A stretch of 64,000 nucleotides of DNA from Herminiimonas arsenitoxidans (lineage in GTDB: Bacteria; Pseudomonadota; Gammaproteobacteria; Burkholderiales; Burkholderiaceae_D): contig NZ_LT671418.1 of the NCBI RefSeq assembly GCF_900130075.1, positions 1,364,001-1,428,000 on the forward strand. Reading direction: 5' to 3'. The position numbers and the translations under genes are program-made. Below are positions 39,330 to 49,833 of this stretch, one piece after another. The stretch's first letter is position 1. Each line of letters starts with the position of its first letter. The notes beneath the pieces are model-generated. The model did no database searches. It was given only the letters and a program-made list of their open reading frames with translations, and had not been told where the DNA came from.

Positions 39330-40850
39330 TTAGTCATCCTTTGCGCCATCTATACCCAGCTCATGAATTTTGCGTGTGATGGTATTACGACCAATACCCA
39401 AACGCACGGCCGCATCGTTCTTGCGACCATGTGTATGTTTCAAAGCGGTCTTGATCAAGGTTGATTCAAATTGACGACCCAGAGCATCCATCACTTCCGG
39501 CTGCCCGGCAGCCAGCAAAGCAGCTGCTTCAGCTTCCAGCAACGATATCCAGCTACTCGCTTCTACTGGCGCACTACTCGGTACAGCAGCAGCTTGATAG
39601 CCATTGCTGGAATTCGTACTCTCGTCCAGCGCGTGATACGTATTGCCAGCAGGTGGACTTGCAGGAAGTGTAGCTAATGTAGATGCCGCAAAGGCCTGGC
39701 CTTCCGTCAACTCGTTCGGCAAATCCTTGGCTTCTACTGTTTGACCCGGTGCCATCACCGTGATCCAGTTGCACAAGTTCTCCAACTGACGCACGTTACC
39801 TGGCAATTCCAGACTGCTCAGGAATTGCATCGCACCTTCGGACATGCGTTTGACTTCCACGCCCAATTGCTTCGCACTTTGTTGCAGGAAGTGACGCGTC
39901 AAGATAGGAATATCTTCGCGACGTTCGCGCAAGCTAGGCAGGCGCAAGCGAATCACATTCAAGCGATGATACAAATCTTCGCGGAACAAACCTTCGCGCA
40001 CGCGATGTTCCAGATTCTGATGCGTTGCAGCGATCACGCGTACATTCGCCTTCAAAGGTTGGTGACCACCGACGCGATAGAAATGACCATCGGACAGCAC
40101 ACGCAGCAAACGTGTTTGCAAGTCAAAAGGCATATCGCCGATTTCATCCAGGAACAAAGTACCGTTCTCTGCTTGTTCAAAGCGACCACGACGTGTTGCT
40201 TGTGCACCGGTAAAAGCACCGCGCTCATGACCAAACAATTCTGATTCCAGCAAATCCTTAGGAATCGCTGCTGTATTCAATGCGATGAAAGGTTGTGATG
40301 CGCGTGGGCTGTGTTTATGCAAAGCACGGGCCACCAATTCTTTACCAGAACCGGATTCACCTGTGATCAACACCGTTACATTCGATTGTGACAAACGACC
40401 GATGGCGCGGAAGACGTCTTGCATCGCCGGTGCTTGTCCCAAAATTTCTGGCGTCTCGGCCGACACTTGTTCGACGCTGGTTTCGCGCAGACTTTCTTCC
40501 AATGCGCGACGTATCAATCCAACTGCATGGTCAATATCAAATGGCTTGGCCAGATATTCAAACGCGCCACCTTGGAATGCTGCAACTGCAGAATCCAGAT
40601 CGGAGAATGCAGTAATGATGATGACAGGCAAGCCAGGATGTTTGGCTTTAACGGCTTGCAGTAATTCGAGACCAGATTCCCCAGGCATGCGGATATCGGA
40701 AACCAATACTTGCGGCGCACCGGTTTTTAAAGCCTCCAGTGCATCACGTGCATTGGAAAAACTTTTGGTTGGAAGATTTTCGCGCGCCAGCGCTTTTTCA
40801 AGGACCCAGCGGATCGACTCGTCGTCATCAACAATCCAGATTGGTTTCAT
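39330..40850 (-). CDS. glnG: Nitrogen regulation response regulator NtrC
   Basis: 506 residues. The receiver domain has phosphoacceptor Asp52 in LVSDIRMPG. The sigma-54 AAA+ domain has Walker A GESGSGKE (164-171) and the sigma-54-contacting GAFTGA loop (211-216). The C-terminal Fis-type helix-turn-helix contains [21 protein letters not shown] Ser/Ala/Pro-rich linker (about 390-450) precedes the DNA-binding domain. It is paired with ntrB, 68 nt apart. It would act on the sigma-54 region upstream of glnA. Confidence 0.97.
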   Translation of the reverse strand: MKPIWIVDDDESIRWVLEKALARENLPTKSFSNARDALEALKTGAPQVLVSDIRMPGESGLELLQAVKAKHPGLPVIIITAFSDLDSAVAAFQGGAFEYLAKPFDIDHAVGLIRRALEESLRETSVEQVSAETPEILGQAPAMQDVFRAIGRLSQSNVTVLITGESGSGKELVARALHKHSPRASQPFIALNTAAIPKDLLESELFGHERGAFTGAQATRRGRFEQAENGTLFLDEIGDMPFDLQTRLLRVLSDGHFYRVGGHQPLKANVRVIAATHQNLEHRVREGLFREDLYHRLNVIRLRLPSLRERREDIPILTRHFLQQSAKQLGVEVKRMSEGAMQFLSSLELPGNVRQLENLCNWITVMAPGQTVEAKDLPNELTEGQAFAASTLATLPASPPAGNTYHALDESTNSSNGYQAAAVPSSAPVEASSWISLLEAEAAALLAAGQPEVMDALGRQFESTLIKTALKHTHGRKNDAAVRLGIGRNTITRKIHELGIDGAKDD

Positions 40851-40918
40851 ATGTTTATAGTGTCCCGCGTCATGTGGCTAGGTTTATAGATCCATCGCCA
40901 ACTTCGAGCTCAAGCTGC

Positions 40919-41992
40919 TCATGGCAATGGAATCAAAATTCTGAAATCCGTACATCCCGGCCGGCTCTCGCATTCGATCAAACCCATATGTTGCTGTACG
41001 AATGTCTGTGCCAGCGTCAACCCTAACCCACTACCGCCATCCCGGCCCGAGACCAAAGGATAAAAAATACGATCGCGGATGTCAGGCGGGATGCCCGGTC
41101 CGTTATCGATGATATGCAAGTCTAATGCCAGCCGGTATCGGACCTTGTTTAGCGTCACTTGTCGCGCAATACGCGTACGCAAAGTCAACTCGGCATCACC
41201 GGCTTTCATGCGTGCGGAAAGCACTTGCGCCGCATTGTGTGCAATATTCAATACCGCTTGTATCAGTTGCTCCTTGTCACCACGGAATTCTGGCACCGAC
41301 AGATCGTAATCACGTTTGATCTTCAAGCCATTCGGGAATTCAGACACAATCAGGCTACGTACGCGCTCACACACTTCATGGATATTCACATCGCCAACGA
41401 TATGCGGGCTGCGATGCGGTGCCAGCAGTCTATCCACCAGCGTTTGCAGGCGATCTGCTTCCTTGATGATGACTTGCGTATATTCGCGGAATTCTTTTAG
41501 ATGCCGCTCCGGTAGCTCCAGTTCCAGCAACTGCGCTGCGCCACGTATGCCGCCCAGCGGATTTTTGATCTCATGCGCGAGATTACGAATCAACTCTTTA
41601 TTGGCCTGACTCTGATCGAGCAAACGCTCTTCTCTATCCAGCTTCAGTTGCTGCACGTTCTCACGCAGCTCTATCAATACCGGCGTCTCCGCACTATCCA
41701 GCACAGAGAACACAATATGCACTTGTAAAGGGTCACGTCCCATACGCTCCAGGACCAAATCCAGTCGCTTGTCGGCGAATTGATGCTCTAGAGCTTCCTG
41801 GAATACTTGTTCCAGTTCATGACAATTGATGAAGAGTTCATTCAACTTATGATTTGTCAGTGCCTTGCTTGAGCTTTCCAGCAAAATTTCTGCTGCCGGA
41901 TTGGCATACGCAATCTCGCTATCCGCACGTAGAACAAGAACGGCTGACGCTAATAAATCGAGACCATCTAAAGCTATTAAAGGTTTTTTCAC
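40919..41992 (-). CDS. glnL: Nitrogen regulation sensor kinase NtrB
   Basis: 357 residues, cytoplasmic. N-terminal PAS domain, dimerisation helix with phosphorylated His140 in NLAHEIKNPLGGIRG, then the HATPase domain with VLNIAHNAAQV, IDNGPGIPPDIRDRIFYPLVSG and GSGLGL. It is normally governed by PII proteins. It lies between the DUF4124 gene and ntrC, all leftward. Confidence 0.96.
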   Translation of the reverse strand: MKKPLIALDGLDLLASAVLVLRADSEIAYANPAAEILLESSSKALTNHKLNELFINCHELEQVFQEALEHQFADKRLDLVLERMGRDPLQVHIVFSVLDSAETPVLIELRENVQQLKLDREERLLDQSQANKELIRNLAHEIKNPLGGIRGAAQLLELELPERHLKEFREYTQVIIKEADRLQTLVDRLLAPHRSPHIVGDVNIHEVCERVRSLIVSEFPNGLKIKRDYDLSVPEFRGDKEQLIQAVLNIAHNAAQVLSARMKAGDAELTLRTRIARQVTLNKVRYRLALDLHIIDNGPGIPPDIRDRIFYPLVSGRDGGSGLGLTLAQTFVQQHMGLIECESRPGCTDFRILIPLP

Positions 41993-42052
41993 AGGAATCC
42001 AAAAAGAAAGGCCGCACTATGCGGCCTGATCCAAGCAAACATCGTACCGATG

Positions 42053-42535
42053 TTATTTCAGGTTGCCGAGTTCACGCTTCAATGCTTCTACATTCTTCTC
42101 TGAACGAGCAAGATCATCCTTCAGCGTAGCTGTGCGCTCCTGGTATTTTGCATAATTACGCTCGTCACCACGACGCTCCGGCTCACCATTATTGTATTCG
42201 CGGCGAATATCAGCCAGTTTTTGTTCCTCGGCGCGCATCTCATCCTGCAGAATCTGGCGGCGATCGCTATCACGCGCTTTTTGAATTGTATTGTCTACAC
42301 GAGGGAAATCGCTAGGAGAGGATGGCTTGGCTACTGCCGTCTGCTGTGTGGCTGGCTTTTTTGCCGCCGGAACTGTACTCACGCCGGGCAAATCGACCTT
42401 TTTGCATTTATTGGTAGGGCCGGTATTTTTGTACTCACGGTTGCCATTGCTATCTATACACAGATAGACATCATTTTGCGCATAGGCGGAAAATACGATG
42501 GAAGAGAGAAACAGGACTGCGAGTTGACGTTTCAT
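42053..42535 (-). CDS. DUF4124-type exported protein with coiled-coil tail
   Basis: 160 residues. Signal peptide (LAVLFLSSIVFSAYA), then a short DUF4124-like motif VYLCIDSNGNREYKNTGPTN with two cysteines. A charged helical C-terminal half (about 90-160) is predicted to form a coiled coil. It sits between glnA and ntrB in the same direction, a position often seen in related betaproteobacteria. The function is unknown. Confidence 0.8.
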   Translation of the reverse strand: MKRQLAVLFLSSIVFSAYAQNDVYLCIDSNGNREYKNTGPTNKCKKVDLPGVSTVPAAKKPATQQTAVAKPSSPSDFPRVDNTIQKARDSDRRQILQDEMRAEEQKLADIRREYNNGEPERRGDERNYAKYQERTATLKDDLARSEKNVEALKRELGNLK

Positions 42536-42641
42536 AGACTTTCTTTTTTGAAACTGTTAAATCGGGTTCTTAGTTTAGGGCAACAATTCAAGCCTGACAA
42601 ACACTGATCGCCAGTTTACTGCGTACTAGCAACAGATCAAT

Positions 42642-42681
42642 AAAAAAGGCGGGAAAAGCTTACGCTCCTCCCGCCTTTTTT
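42642..42681. terminator. Terminator after glnA
   Basis: AAAAAAGGCGGGA / TCCCGCCTTTTTT around a 14-nt loop. A-rich and T-rich flanks on both sides give good intrinsic terminators in both orientations. It is 29 nt past the glnA stop and insulates glnA from the DUF4124-ntrBC genes. Confidence 0.9.
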
Positions 42682-42709
42682 CACCTTGCGGTAACAATCA
42701 AAAGATTGA

Positions 42710-44125
42710 TTACAGCGAGTAGTACATATCGTATTCGACTGGGTGAGCAGTCATGCGGAAGCGTTGAACTTCTTGCATTTTCAATTCAATGTACGCATCG
42801 ATCATGCCGTCGCTGAACACGCCGCCACGAGTCAAGAACTCGCGGTCTTTGTTCAACGCGTCCAATGCTTCTTCCAGCGAAGCACAGACTGTTGGGATCA
42901 ATGCATCTTCTTCTGGTGGCAAGTGGTACAAGTCTTTCGAGGCTGCTTCGCCTGGATGGATCTTGTTCTGTACGCCGTCCAAACCTGCCATCAGCAACGC
43001 TGAGAAGCACAGGTATGGGTTAGCCAGTGGATCTGGGAAACGCGCTTCAACGCGGCGACCTTTAGGATTCGATACGTGTGGGATACGGATCGAAGCGGAA
43101 CGGTTACGTGCCGAGTAAGCCAATTTGACCGGAGCTTCAAAGCCTGGAACCAAACGTTTGTACGAGTTGGTACCTGGATTGGTAATCGCGTTCAATGCTT
43201 TAGCATGTTTGATGATGCCGCCGATGTAGTACAGAGCGAAATCGGACAAGCCTGCATAGCCGTCGCCAGCGAACAAGTTTTTGCCGTCTTTCCAGACCGA
43301 TTGATGCACGTGCATGCCCGAACCGTTGTCGCCAACGATAGGTTTAGGCATGAAAGTCGCTGTTTTGCCGTAGGTATGCGCCACGTTCCAAACAACGTAT
43401 TTCAGGTTCTGGGTCCAGTCAGCGCGCTCAACCAGAGTCGAGAATTTGCTGCCGATTTCGTTTTGACCAGCGCCAGCAACTTCGTGGTGATGTACTTCAA
43501 CTGGAATGCCGAGGGATTCCAGGATCAAGCACATTTCCGAACGCATGTCTTGGAAGCTGTCGACTGGTGGCACTGGGAAGTAGCCGCCTTTAACTGTAGG
43601 ACGGTGACCTGTGTTACCGCCTTCAAGCTTCTCGCCGGTGCTCCACGATGCTTCTTCCGAATCGATCTTGACGAAGCAGCCGTCCATGCCGATTTTCCAG
43701 CGGATGCTGTCGAAAATGAAGAATTCTGGTTCTGGACCGAAGTAAGCGGTGTCGCCCAAGCCGGAGGATTTCAAATACGCTTCAGCGCGTTTAGCGATCG
43801 AACGTGGGTCACGATCGTAGCCTTTGCCGTCCGATGGTTCGATCACGTCGCACTGCATGAACAGTGTGGTTTCTTCGAAGAATGGGTCGATGTTTGCGGT
43901 GTTCGGATCCGGCATCAACAACATGTCGGATGATTCGATACCTTTCCAACCAGCGATGGAGGAACCGTCAAACGCATGACCGGATTCAAATTTATCCATG
44001 TCGAAATGCGAAACTGGCACAGTGACGTGCTGTTCTTTACCGCGTGTGTCAGCAAAGCGAAAATCAACGAATTTAACTTCGTTGTCTTTCACCATCTTCA
44101 AGACCTCTGCTGCCGTCATTGCCAT
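42710..44125 (-). CDS. glnA: Glutamine synthetase type I
   Basis: ATP-dependent ammonia assimilation. 471 residues, typical of GlnA type I. Family blocks: [50 protein letters not shown] and the adenylylation-type tyrosine in [15 protein letters not shown] precedes the ATG. A sigma-54 promoter and two NtrC-type sites lie upstream, so it is probably induced under nitrogen limitation by the NtrBC pair encoded downstream. Confidence 0.97.
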   Translation of the reverse strand: MAMTAAEVLKMVKDNEVKFVDFRFADTRGKEQHVTVPVSHFDMDKFESGHAFDGSSIAGWKGIESSDMLLMPDPNTANIDPFFEETTLFMQCDVIEPSDGKGYDRDPRSIAKRAEAYLKSSGLGDTAYFGPEPEFFIFDSIRWKIGMDGCFVKIDSEEASWSTGEKLEGGNTGHRPTVKGGYFPVPPVDSFQDMRSEMCLILESLGIPVEVHHHEVAGAGQNEIGSKFSTLVERADWTQNLKYVVWNVAHTYGKTATFMPKPIVGDNGSGMHVHQSVWKDGKNLFAGDGYAGLSDFALYYIGGIIKHAKALNAITNPGTNSYKRLVPGFEAPVKLAYSARNRSASIRIPHVSNPKGRRVEARFPDPLANPYLCFSALLMAGLDGVQNKIHPGEAASKDLYHLPPEEDALIPTVCASLEEALDALNKDREFLTRGGVFSDGMIDAYIELKMQEVQRFRMTAHPVEYDMYYSL

Positions 44126-44225
44126 GCGAATCTCCTAAAATTGAGCAAAGTAATACAGAATTAGTAAATGGGTTGTGAGACGTGCGTGTACTAACAGCAT
44201 GTGTCCATAACTCGCCCGAAATGAT

Positions 44226-44241
44226 AGCAGATTCCATGCCA
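44226..44241 (-). promoter_or_regulatory. Sigma-54 promoter for glnA
   Basis: The minus strand reads TGGCATGGAATCTGCT, close to TGGCAC-N5-TTGCT, with the invariant GG and GC separated by 10 bp. Transcription would start near 44216, giving a leader of about 90 nt to glnA. Confidence 0.75.
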
Positions 44242-44265
44242 CCATCTTCAGCAAAAATATATGAG

Positions 44266-44282
44266 CGCACCTTGCTGGAGCA
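44266..44282. promoter_or_regulatory. NtrC-type site, proximal
   Basis: CGCACC-TTGCT-GGAGCA, 10 of 12 conserved positions of TGCACC-N5-GGTGCA. It is centred roughly 58 bp upstream of the inferred sigma-54 start. Confidence 0.6.
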
Positions 44283-44339
44283 GCCTGTGTTTACGGGCTA
44301 AGCGCTCTTTTGGAGCATGCAGGCGATCTTCTGGCGAGA

Positions 44340-44370
44340 AAGATGATTCACCATTTTGGTGAATCATCTT
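44340..44370. terminator. Perfect 14-bp inverted repeat between the antiporter gene and glnA
   Basis: AAGATGATTCACCA / TGGTGAATCATCTT with a 3-nt loop. On the minus strand it lies about 64 nt past the antiporter stop and could terminate that gene, but the T run is short (TTTC). Being a perfect palindrome between two NtrC-type sites, it might instead be a protein-binding site. Confidence 0.6.
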
Positions 44371-44375
44371 AATTA

Positions 44376-44392
44376 AGCACCTTAAAAGTGCA
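44376..44392. promoter_or_regulatory. NtrC-type site, distal
   Basis: AGCACC-TTAAA-AGTGCA, 10 of 12 conserved positions of the NtrC consensus. It is centred roughly 170 bp upstream of the inferred glnA sigma-54 start, a usual enhancer distance. Confidence 0.65.
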
Positions 44393-44433
44393 AATCATTG
44401 GAAAAACTGAATGAACGCACTATTTTGATGCAA

Positions 44434-45690
44434 CTAAAGAGCAAGGAAGAAAACGACGGCAACAGCTGTTGGCAAAAGAGCACCAAGCAATAAACCGAGC
44501 ATGCCGATAGATTGATCTTCGAAGCCTTGACGTAATAAAGCCACACCTGCCGGATTCGGCGCGTTAGCGATCACTGTCAAACCGCCGCCGGCAACTGCAC
44601 CGGCAACCAGCATGTATTTAGCCGCATCAGACATCCCTTCGATCAGAGAGCCTAAATAGGTCAGCGCAGCATTATCGGTAATTGCCGTCAAACCCAGTGC
44701 ACCAAAGAACAGTGCCGTCGGCTCAAGGCTGGCAACGATAGGCTGCAACCACCATTGCTGCATGCCACCCAAGACTACCAAACCGGCCAGGAAGAATCCG
44801 ACCAGCAAGCCTTCTTTCAAAATCAGCGGACTTTGGAACTGTTCATACGCTTTCGTAAATCCGAGGAAAAACAGGAACAGACCAATAAAAATCACCGGGT
44901 GATGCGCAAACACCACCACACCGCACAAAAATGCGAGGTGCACCAGACTGACGATCAAAGGCATGCCGGCTTCCGCACTCTGCTCATTACCTTCCGCATC
45001 AGCTTTCTTGATATAGGAACGCAACAGGAACGTAATGCCAGTCGCATTGATCAACACTGCAAGCGCGGCCTTCCAACCGAAATTAGCCGCCATGAATGCA
45101 CTATCCCAGCTCCATGTGGTCGCCACCATCAACACAGGTGGAGCAGCAAACGACGTCAAGGTACCGCCAATCGAGATATTGACGAAGAGCACACCAAGCG
45201 CACCGTACTTCAACCACTCAGGAATACCTGGACGAAATACCAGCGGAGCCAGCATCAGGGCAGCCAGCGTCATCGCTGCAGGTTCGGTAATCAATGAGCC
45301 TATCAAGGGCACCAGCGCCATGCACAACCACACATGCGCAATGGCTGTATTCAAAGGGGCGACACGCGCAATCGTCGCAATCAGTGATTTGACGATTTCC
45401 AGCACTGGTCGCGAAGCGGCGATCACCATGATCACGAAGACAAACAGCGGCTCGGTATATTGTCGAGACTCCGCATAATCCAGCGCAGCCGTGCCACCAG
45501 ATACCAGCGCCATCACCACGATCAGGACAAAAGCCCAGAAGCCAAAGACGACTTCGATCTCGCCTAATAGATGCAACAAGCCTGCATGTTTGGGATGATG
45601 ATGCGCGAGACGCTCAAAGGATTTTGCCGCGAAAGTATGTATGAGCGCGATGCCAAAGATAATCGCTGCGATAAACTGGATAGTAGTCAT
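44434..45690 (-). CDS. Putative Na+/H+ antiporter
   Basis: 418 residues, polytopic membrane protein with about eleven hydrophobic segments, resembling the Na_H_antiport_2 family (PF07399-like). Landmarks are LIGSLITEPAAMTLAALMLA and AITDNAALTYLGSLIEG, repeated-like motifs with acidic residues inside the membrane that suit ion exchange, and VIANAPNPAG near the end. The transported ion is not proven. It is monocistronic; the next gene upstream is divergent. Confidence 0.82.
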   Translation of the reverse strand: MTTIQFIAAIIFGIALIHTFAAKSFERLAHHHPKHAGLLHLLGEIEVVFGFWAFVLIVVMALVSGGTAALDYAESRQYTEPLFVFVIMVIAASRPVLEIVKSLIATIARVAPLNTAIAHVWLCMALVPLIGSLITEPAAMTLAALMLAPLVFRPGIPEWLKYGALGVLFVNISIGGTLTSFAAPPVLMVATTWSWDSAFMAANFGWKAALAVLINATGITFLLRSYIKKADAEGNEQSAEAGMPLIVSLVHLAFLCGVVVFAHHPVIFIGLFLFFLGFTKAYEQFQSPLILKEGLLVGFFLAGLVVLGGMQQWWLQPIVASLEPTALFFGALGLTAITDNAALTYLGSLIEGMSDAAKYMLVAGAVAGGGLTVIANAPNPAGVALLRQGFEDQSIGMLGLLLGALLPTAVAVVFFLAL

Positions 45691-45799
45691 GGGATTACCT
45701 GATTGACGTGAACGACGATTATAACAATGCGTAGCTACGGCAAACTTACAAACAAGTGCTCATCTATAATAAGTCGCACCATCAACCCGAATCTACATC

Positions 45800-46264
45800 A
45801 TGACAACTTCTGCTGACATTCTCGCTACTGCGCGTGCGCGCGGCGAGGCAAATCAATTACCTTATGCTGGCGCTCTTACGCCACAAGAAGCCTACGCCCT
45901 GTTGCAAAACGATCCCAAGGTCAAATTGGTCGATGTGCGCACAACTGCTGAACGCGACTGGATCGGTCGTCCGGACATCGCGGCGGAACAACATACGGCT
46001 GTGCAATGGAATCTGTATCCGGGCGGGATACCCAACCCGGATTTTTTGCCGCAACTGGAACAAGTTGCAGATAAAGATACCGTCCTGCTCTTTCTCTGCC
46101 GCGGTGCCGTACGTTCACGCCACGCCGCCAAGCTGGCAACAGAAAACGGCTATGCCAATTCCTTCGATGTACTGGAAGGTTTTGAAGGCGATAAAGATGC
46201 CGATGGCCATCGCAAAAATGTCAACGGCTGGTGCAAGGCAGGCTTGCCCTGGATAGGCGCTTAA
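45800..46264 (+). CDS. Rhodanese-domain protein
   Basis: 154 residues, a single rhodanese domain. The catalytic loop is LFLCRGAVRSRHAA with the nucleophilic Cys. DVRTTAERDWIGRP is the family's first signature, and it ends VNGWCKAGLPW. It may handle sulfane sulfur, but no partner gene is adjacent. Its stop shares the palindrome TTAA with the stop of the convergent TAXI gene. Confidence 0.9.
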   Translation: MTTSADILATARARGEANQLPYAGALTPQEAYALLQNDPKVKLVDVRTTAERDWIGRPDIAAEQHTAVQWNLYPGGIPNPDFLPQLEQVADKDTVLLFLCRGAVRSRHAAKLATENGYANSFDVLEGFEGDKDADGHRKNVNGWCKAGLPWIGA

Positions 46265-47604
46265 GCCGCTTCGGCTTTAGCTTCACTCAGCCACAAGATA
46301 CGCTTGCGCACCAGATTGATATGGCTGCGCAAGCGATATAACTCATCCGCGAACGAAAGCGGAATCGAGATCTGATTCACCTTCTCCTCTATCTCTTTCA
46401 AACGCTGCAACTGTGCCGGATAAACAGTCGCACGCTGTTCCGGTGGCACATCCTCAATCACTTGTTCGACGGTACGCAATTGCCCATACCAGCGATACAC
46501 GCGTGAGCGCACCTTCCATACATAGAGCGGCGGTACGATGCGCGACAACGGCAAGATCAATGCACCTAGTGCCACAATCACCACCCACATGCGCTCAAAG
46601 AAATTGGCCAGCCAGAACGACATATAGCGTTGCAAAAATGGCGGACCATTGCGATAGAATTTTTCGGCCTCAGGCACAACTGGAATTTCCGTGTAACTCG
46701 CATTAGGGAATTCTCCCTGCTTGCGGAACCAACCGGCACCACCGTGTATTGTCGCGGCCGCTTGCACGAATAAATCGATCAAAGCCGGATGCAAATCTTC
46801 GCGTGCTACCAAGGTCGCCGTCGGTGCGATCAAGTGATAATTTTTCGGTGGCAAATCCTTGCCCAAATCGACTATCCCGCGCGGCAAAATGACATGCGAT
46901 AAATAAGGGAAGCGACGCGAATACGCTTCTGCCTGCGTGAAGTCAAAAAGCTTGATGCCCGGTGTCTGCAACAACATCTGTATCAGCAAGGCATCCGGTG
47001 CCGAACTAAAAACGAGCGCATCAATACGCCCTGCCAGCAACTCAACCGTAGCGGGCGTATTTTCCAATTGCTTGATCTTTACATCGCTCGGTTCCAAACC
47101 GTTGACCGACAGAATGGTCTTGAACAACTTCGGCACACCAGTTCCCTCCGGCCCGACATTGACGCGCAATCCCTTCAATTGCGTCAACTGCGTGATGTGC
47201 TTGCTCTCACGATAAAACAACCAGATCGGCTCCGTGAACAAGCTGCCCAACGAGACCAGTCCGGCTTCCTTCGCCGCTTCCTGATCTATCGAACCACTTT
47301 GCACAAATGCAATGTCGACATCCGAATCAGGATCCATCAAACGCTGCAGATTTTCCTGCGAACCCAGTGATGGTGCCAACGTCACCTTGATACCGAATTT
47401 ACCCAAGGCCGCGGCATACTTTTTACCGAATTCTTCATAAGCACTGTTTTCCTGTCCGGTCGCCAACGTTACATGCGTTGGCGGCGTAGGATCGACCAAG
47501 CGGTAAGCGACATAACAGAGCGCAATGACCAGAACCGTCATCGGCCCGGCAGTGACGATCAAGTCGCGCAAGGAAAATTGAGTGAATTTGAAAATTTTCG
47601 GCAT
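46261..47604 (-). CDS. Membrane-anchored TAXI-family solute-binding protein
   Basis: 447 residues. An N-terminal membrane anchor (about 15-35) precedes a TAXI/TRAP-type binding domain: HVTLATGQENSAYEEFGKKYAAAL, SLGSQENLQRL, then FVQSGSIDQE and LRVNVGPEGTG. A second hydrophobic segment (about 340-360) and a cytoplasmic helical tail of about 85 residues follow, which ordinary periplasmic TAXI proteins lack. No TRAP permease gene is adjacent, so it may act as a sensor or scaffold rather than in transport. Confidence 0.82.
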   Translation of the reverse strand: MPKIFKFTQFSLRDLIVTAGPMTVLVIALCYVAYRLVDPTPPTHVTLATGQENSAYEEFGKKYAAALGKFGIKVTLAPSLGSQENLQRLMDPDSDVDIAFVQSGSIDQEAAKEAGLVSLGSLFTEPIWLFYRESKHITQLTQLKGLRVNVGPEGTGVPKLFKTILSVNGLEPSDVKIKQLENTPATVELLAGRIDALVFSSAPDALLIQMLLQTPGIKLFDFTQAEAYSRRFPYLSHVILPRGIVDLGKDLPPKNYHLIAPTATLVAREDLHPALIDLFVQAAATIHGGAGWFRKQGEFPNASYTEIPVVPEAEKFYRNGPPFLQRYMSFWLANFFERMWVVIVALGALILPLSRIVPPLYVWKVRSRVYRWYGQLRTVEQVIEDVPPEQRATVYPAQLQRLKEIEEKVNQISIPLSFADELYRLRSHINLVRKRILWLSEAKAEAA

Positions 47605-47716
47605 GTCGTTCCTATTACAAACAATTGGCTACACGATGCCAAGAATGCACGAATGAAGCAAGCACAGCATACTGTCTTGCCTATCAGCAGTTATATGGAA
47701 CGGGAGTAAGAGAATC

Positions 47717-47745
47717 ATCCCATCGCTACGCGGCAACGATGGGAT
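47717..47745. terminator. Hairpin after prfC
   Basis: ATCCCATCG / CGATGGGAT around an 11-nt loop, 13 nt past the prfC stop. The T run is weak. Confidence 0.6.
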
Positions 47746-47758
47746 GCGAGACATTCAA

Positions 47759-49429
47759 TCAGGCAAGCTTGACTGCGTGTTCACGTGTTTCGTGGAAAGT
47801 AACCGCAGGCCAACGCTCTTGCGTCAGTCGCAGATTGACACCGGAACTGGCCAGATAGGCCAGATTGCCAGCAGCGTCGTGGGCCAGATTATGACCGGCA
47901 GATGATTTTTCAAAATCAGCCAGCATCTTCTTGTCGTCGCAAGTAATCCAGCGTGCGCTGCTGATGCTGGTACCTTCAAATACGGCATCGACGCCGTACT
48001 CATTCATCAAGCGGCTCGCAACCACTTCAAATTGCAGTACGCCGACGCCACCCAAAATCAGATCGCTGCTGTTGACCGGTTTGAACACTTGAATCGCGCC
48101 CTCTTCACCCAACTGCTGCAAACCCTTGTGCAACTGTTTGATCTTCAGCGGATTACGGATGCGTACTGAACGGAAGAAGTCTGGCGCGAAGTAAGGAATA
48201 CCAGTGAACTGCAGCAATTCGCCTTCGGAAAAACTGTCACCGATCTGCATATTGCCGTGATTCGGCAAGCCGATAATATCGCCGGCGTAAGCTTCTTCAA
48301 CTTGCTCGCGGCTCGATGCCATGAAGGTCACCACGCTGGACACCTTGATCTCGCGATTGAGGCGCAAATGCTTGATCTTCATGCCACGTTCGAAGCGGCC
48401 GGAACATACGCGCAAGAAGGCAATACGATCGCGATGTGCTGGATCCATATTGGCTTGAATCTTGAAGACAAAACCGGAGAACGGCAATTCAGTCGGCTTG
48501 ACGGCACGCACAGTCGCATCACGCTCACGCGGCGGCTGCGCCCAATCCAGCAAGGCATTCAGAATTTCACGTACACCGAAGTTATTGATCGCGGAGCCGA
48601 AGAAGACCGGCGTACGCGTACCGTTCAAGAAGGCGTCCAGTTCAAACGGATGCGAAGCGCCATGCACCAGTTCTACTTCCATCTTCAATTGTTCGATCTC
48701 TTGCGGGAACATTTCTGCCAGACGCGGATTGTCGATACCTTTGACGACTTCAAACGTCTGATCCGCCTTCTCGCTGCCCGGTGCGAACAACATGATTTCA
48801 TCGCGCAACAAGTGATACACGCCGCGGAAATTCTTACCCATACCAATCGGCCAGGTAACCGGCGCGCATTCGATCTTGAGTACCGATTCCAGCTCATCCA
48901 GCAATTCCAGCGGATCGCGTGTTTCACGATCCAGCTTGTTCATGAACGTGATGATAGGCGTGTTGCGCATACGGCAAACATTGAGCAACTTGATCGTCTG
49001 CGTCTCTACACCTTTGGCGGCATCAATCACCATCAAGGCGGAATCGACCGCCGTCAACACGCGATAGGTATCTTCCGAGAAATCCTGGTGACCTGGGGTG
49101 TCGAGCAAATTGACGACGTGATCGCGGTATTCGAACTGCATGACCGAGCTGGCGACAGAAATGCCGCGCTGCTTTTCGATTTCCATCCAGTCGGACGTTG
49201 CATGGCGTCCGCTCTTGCGTCCCTTGACGGTACCGGCGAGCTGAATCGCGCCGGAGAACAGCAGCAGTTTTTCAGTCAGCGTGGTTTTACCCGCATCCGG
49301 ATGCGAGATGATGCCGAAGGTGCGTCGACGCGCAACTTCGCTGGTAATCAATTCAGAAGAAACTGTGCGCGATTCAAACGCTTCTACTTCAGCGGAATCG
49401 GAACTTGGTAATTCGGGCGCGGCGGACAT
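47759..49429 (-). CDS. prfC: Peptide chain release factor 3
   Basis: GTPase that recycles RF1/RF2 after termination. 556 residues. G1 [10 protein letters not shown]3 DTPGHQDF, G4 FMNKLDRE, and RF3-type blocks [21 protein letters not shown] and [16 protein letters not shown] (landmarks only). An N-terminal extension of about 30 residues ([20 protein letters not shown]) precedes the GTPase domain, longer than in E. coli. Confidence 0.96.
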   Translation of the reverse strand: MSAAPELPSSDSAEVEAFESRTVSSELITSEVARRRTFGIISHPDAGKTTLTEKLLLFSGAIQLAGTVKGRKSGRHATSDWMEIEKQRGISVASSVMQFEYRDHVVNLLDTPGHQDFSEDTYRVLTAVDSALMVIDAAKGVETQTIKLLNVCRMRNTPIITFMNKLDRETRDPLELLDELESVLKIECAPVTWPIGMGKNFRGVYHLLRDEIMLFAPGSEKADQTFEVVKGIDNPRLAEMFPQEIEQLKMEVELVHGASHPFELDAFLNGTRTPVFFGSAINNFGVREILNALLDWAQPPRERDATVRAVKPTELPFSGFVFKIQANMDPAHRDRIAFLRVCSGRFERGMKIKHLRLNREIKVSSVVTFMASSREQVEEAYAGDIIGLPNHGNMQIGDSFSEGELLQFTGIPYFAPDFFRSVRIRNPLKIKQLHKGLQQLGEEGAIQVFKPVNSSDLILGGVGVLQFEVVASRLMNEYGVDAVFEGTSISSARWITCDDKKMLADFEKSSAGHNLAHDAAGNLAYLASSGVNLRLTQERWPAVTFHETREHAVKLA

Positions 49430-49543
49430 GGAGTAGCCCTTGGAAAAAGGCCTAAAGTCTACCGACTCTTGGCCTTGAAGTCTAATGCGTCTATGACTGA
49501 CGGGGATTTTAAGGAACGACGGGATGCTTCAAATGCAGAATAC

Positions 49544-49756
49544 TTAACGTTTTACCAATCCCGCAGCCTCTAGACGTGCCCATACGGCGGCTTTCTCGTC
49601 ATCATCGTAAATGATCCAATTGATCACTTCGTCGAAGGTTCTGCCACAGCCTTTGCAGACTTCATCGCCATGCGAAGTCGAGCAATAGCCTGCACAAGGC
49701 GAATCGGGCCGCAATGCACTACGCGGCAGGTCGGAAGGATTATCTGCGTTACTCAT
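49544..49756 (-). CDS. DUF1289 protein
   Basis: 70 residues. Four cysteines in SPCAGYCSTSHGDEVCKGCGR, the pattern of DUF1289 (a C-x3-C then C-x2-C cluster that may bind a metal), followed by TFDEVINW. The function is unknown. It lies upstream of prfC in the same direction with a 114-bp gap. Confidence 0.88.
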   Translation of the reverse strand: MSNADNPSDLPRSALRPDSPCAGYCSTSHGDEVCKGCGRTFDEVINWIIYDDDEKAAVWARLEAAGLVKR

Positions 49757-49833
49757 ACTGAAAATATTCGATGACTCTTTATATCGCCGACGCCTGAAGC
49801 GTCATGCGCATATTGCTATTGATGCGTCCAGAA

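Noticed and set aside
48257..49411. 384-codon plus-strand frame opposite prfC
   Set aside because: Antisense shadow of prfC with His/Arg/Gln-rich, non-family-like translation and no ribosome-binding site.
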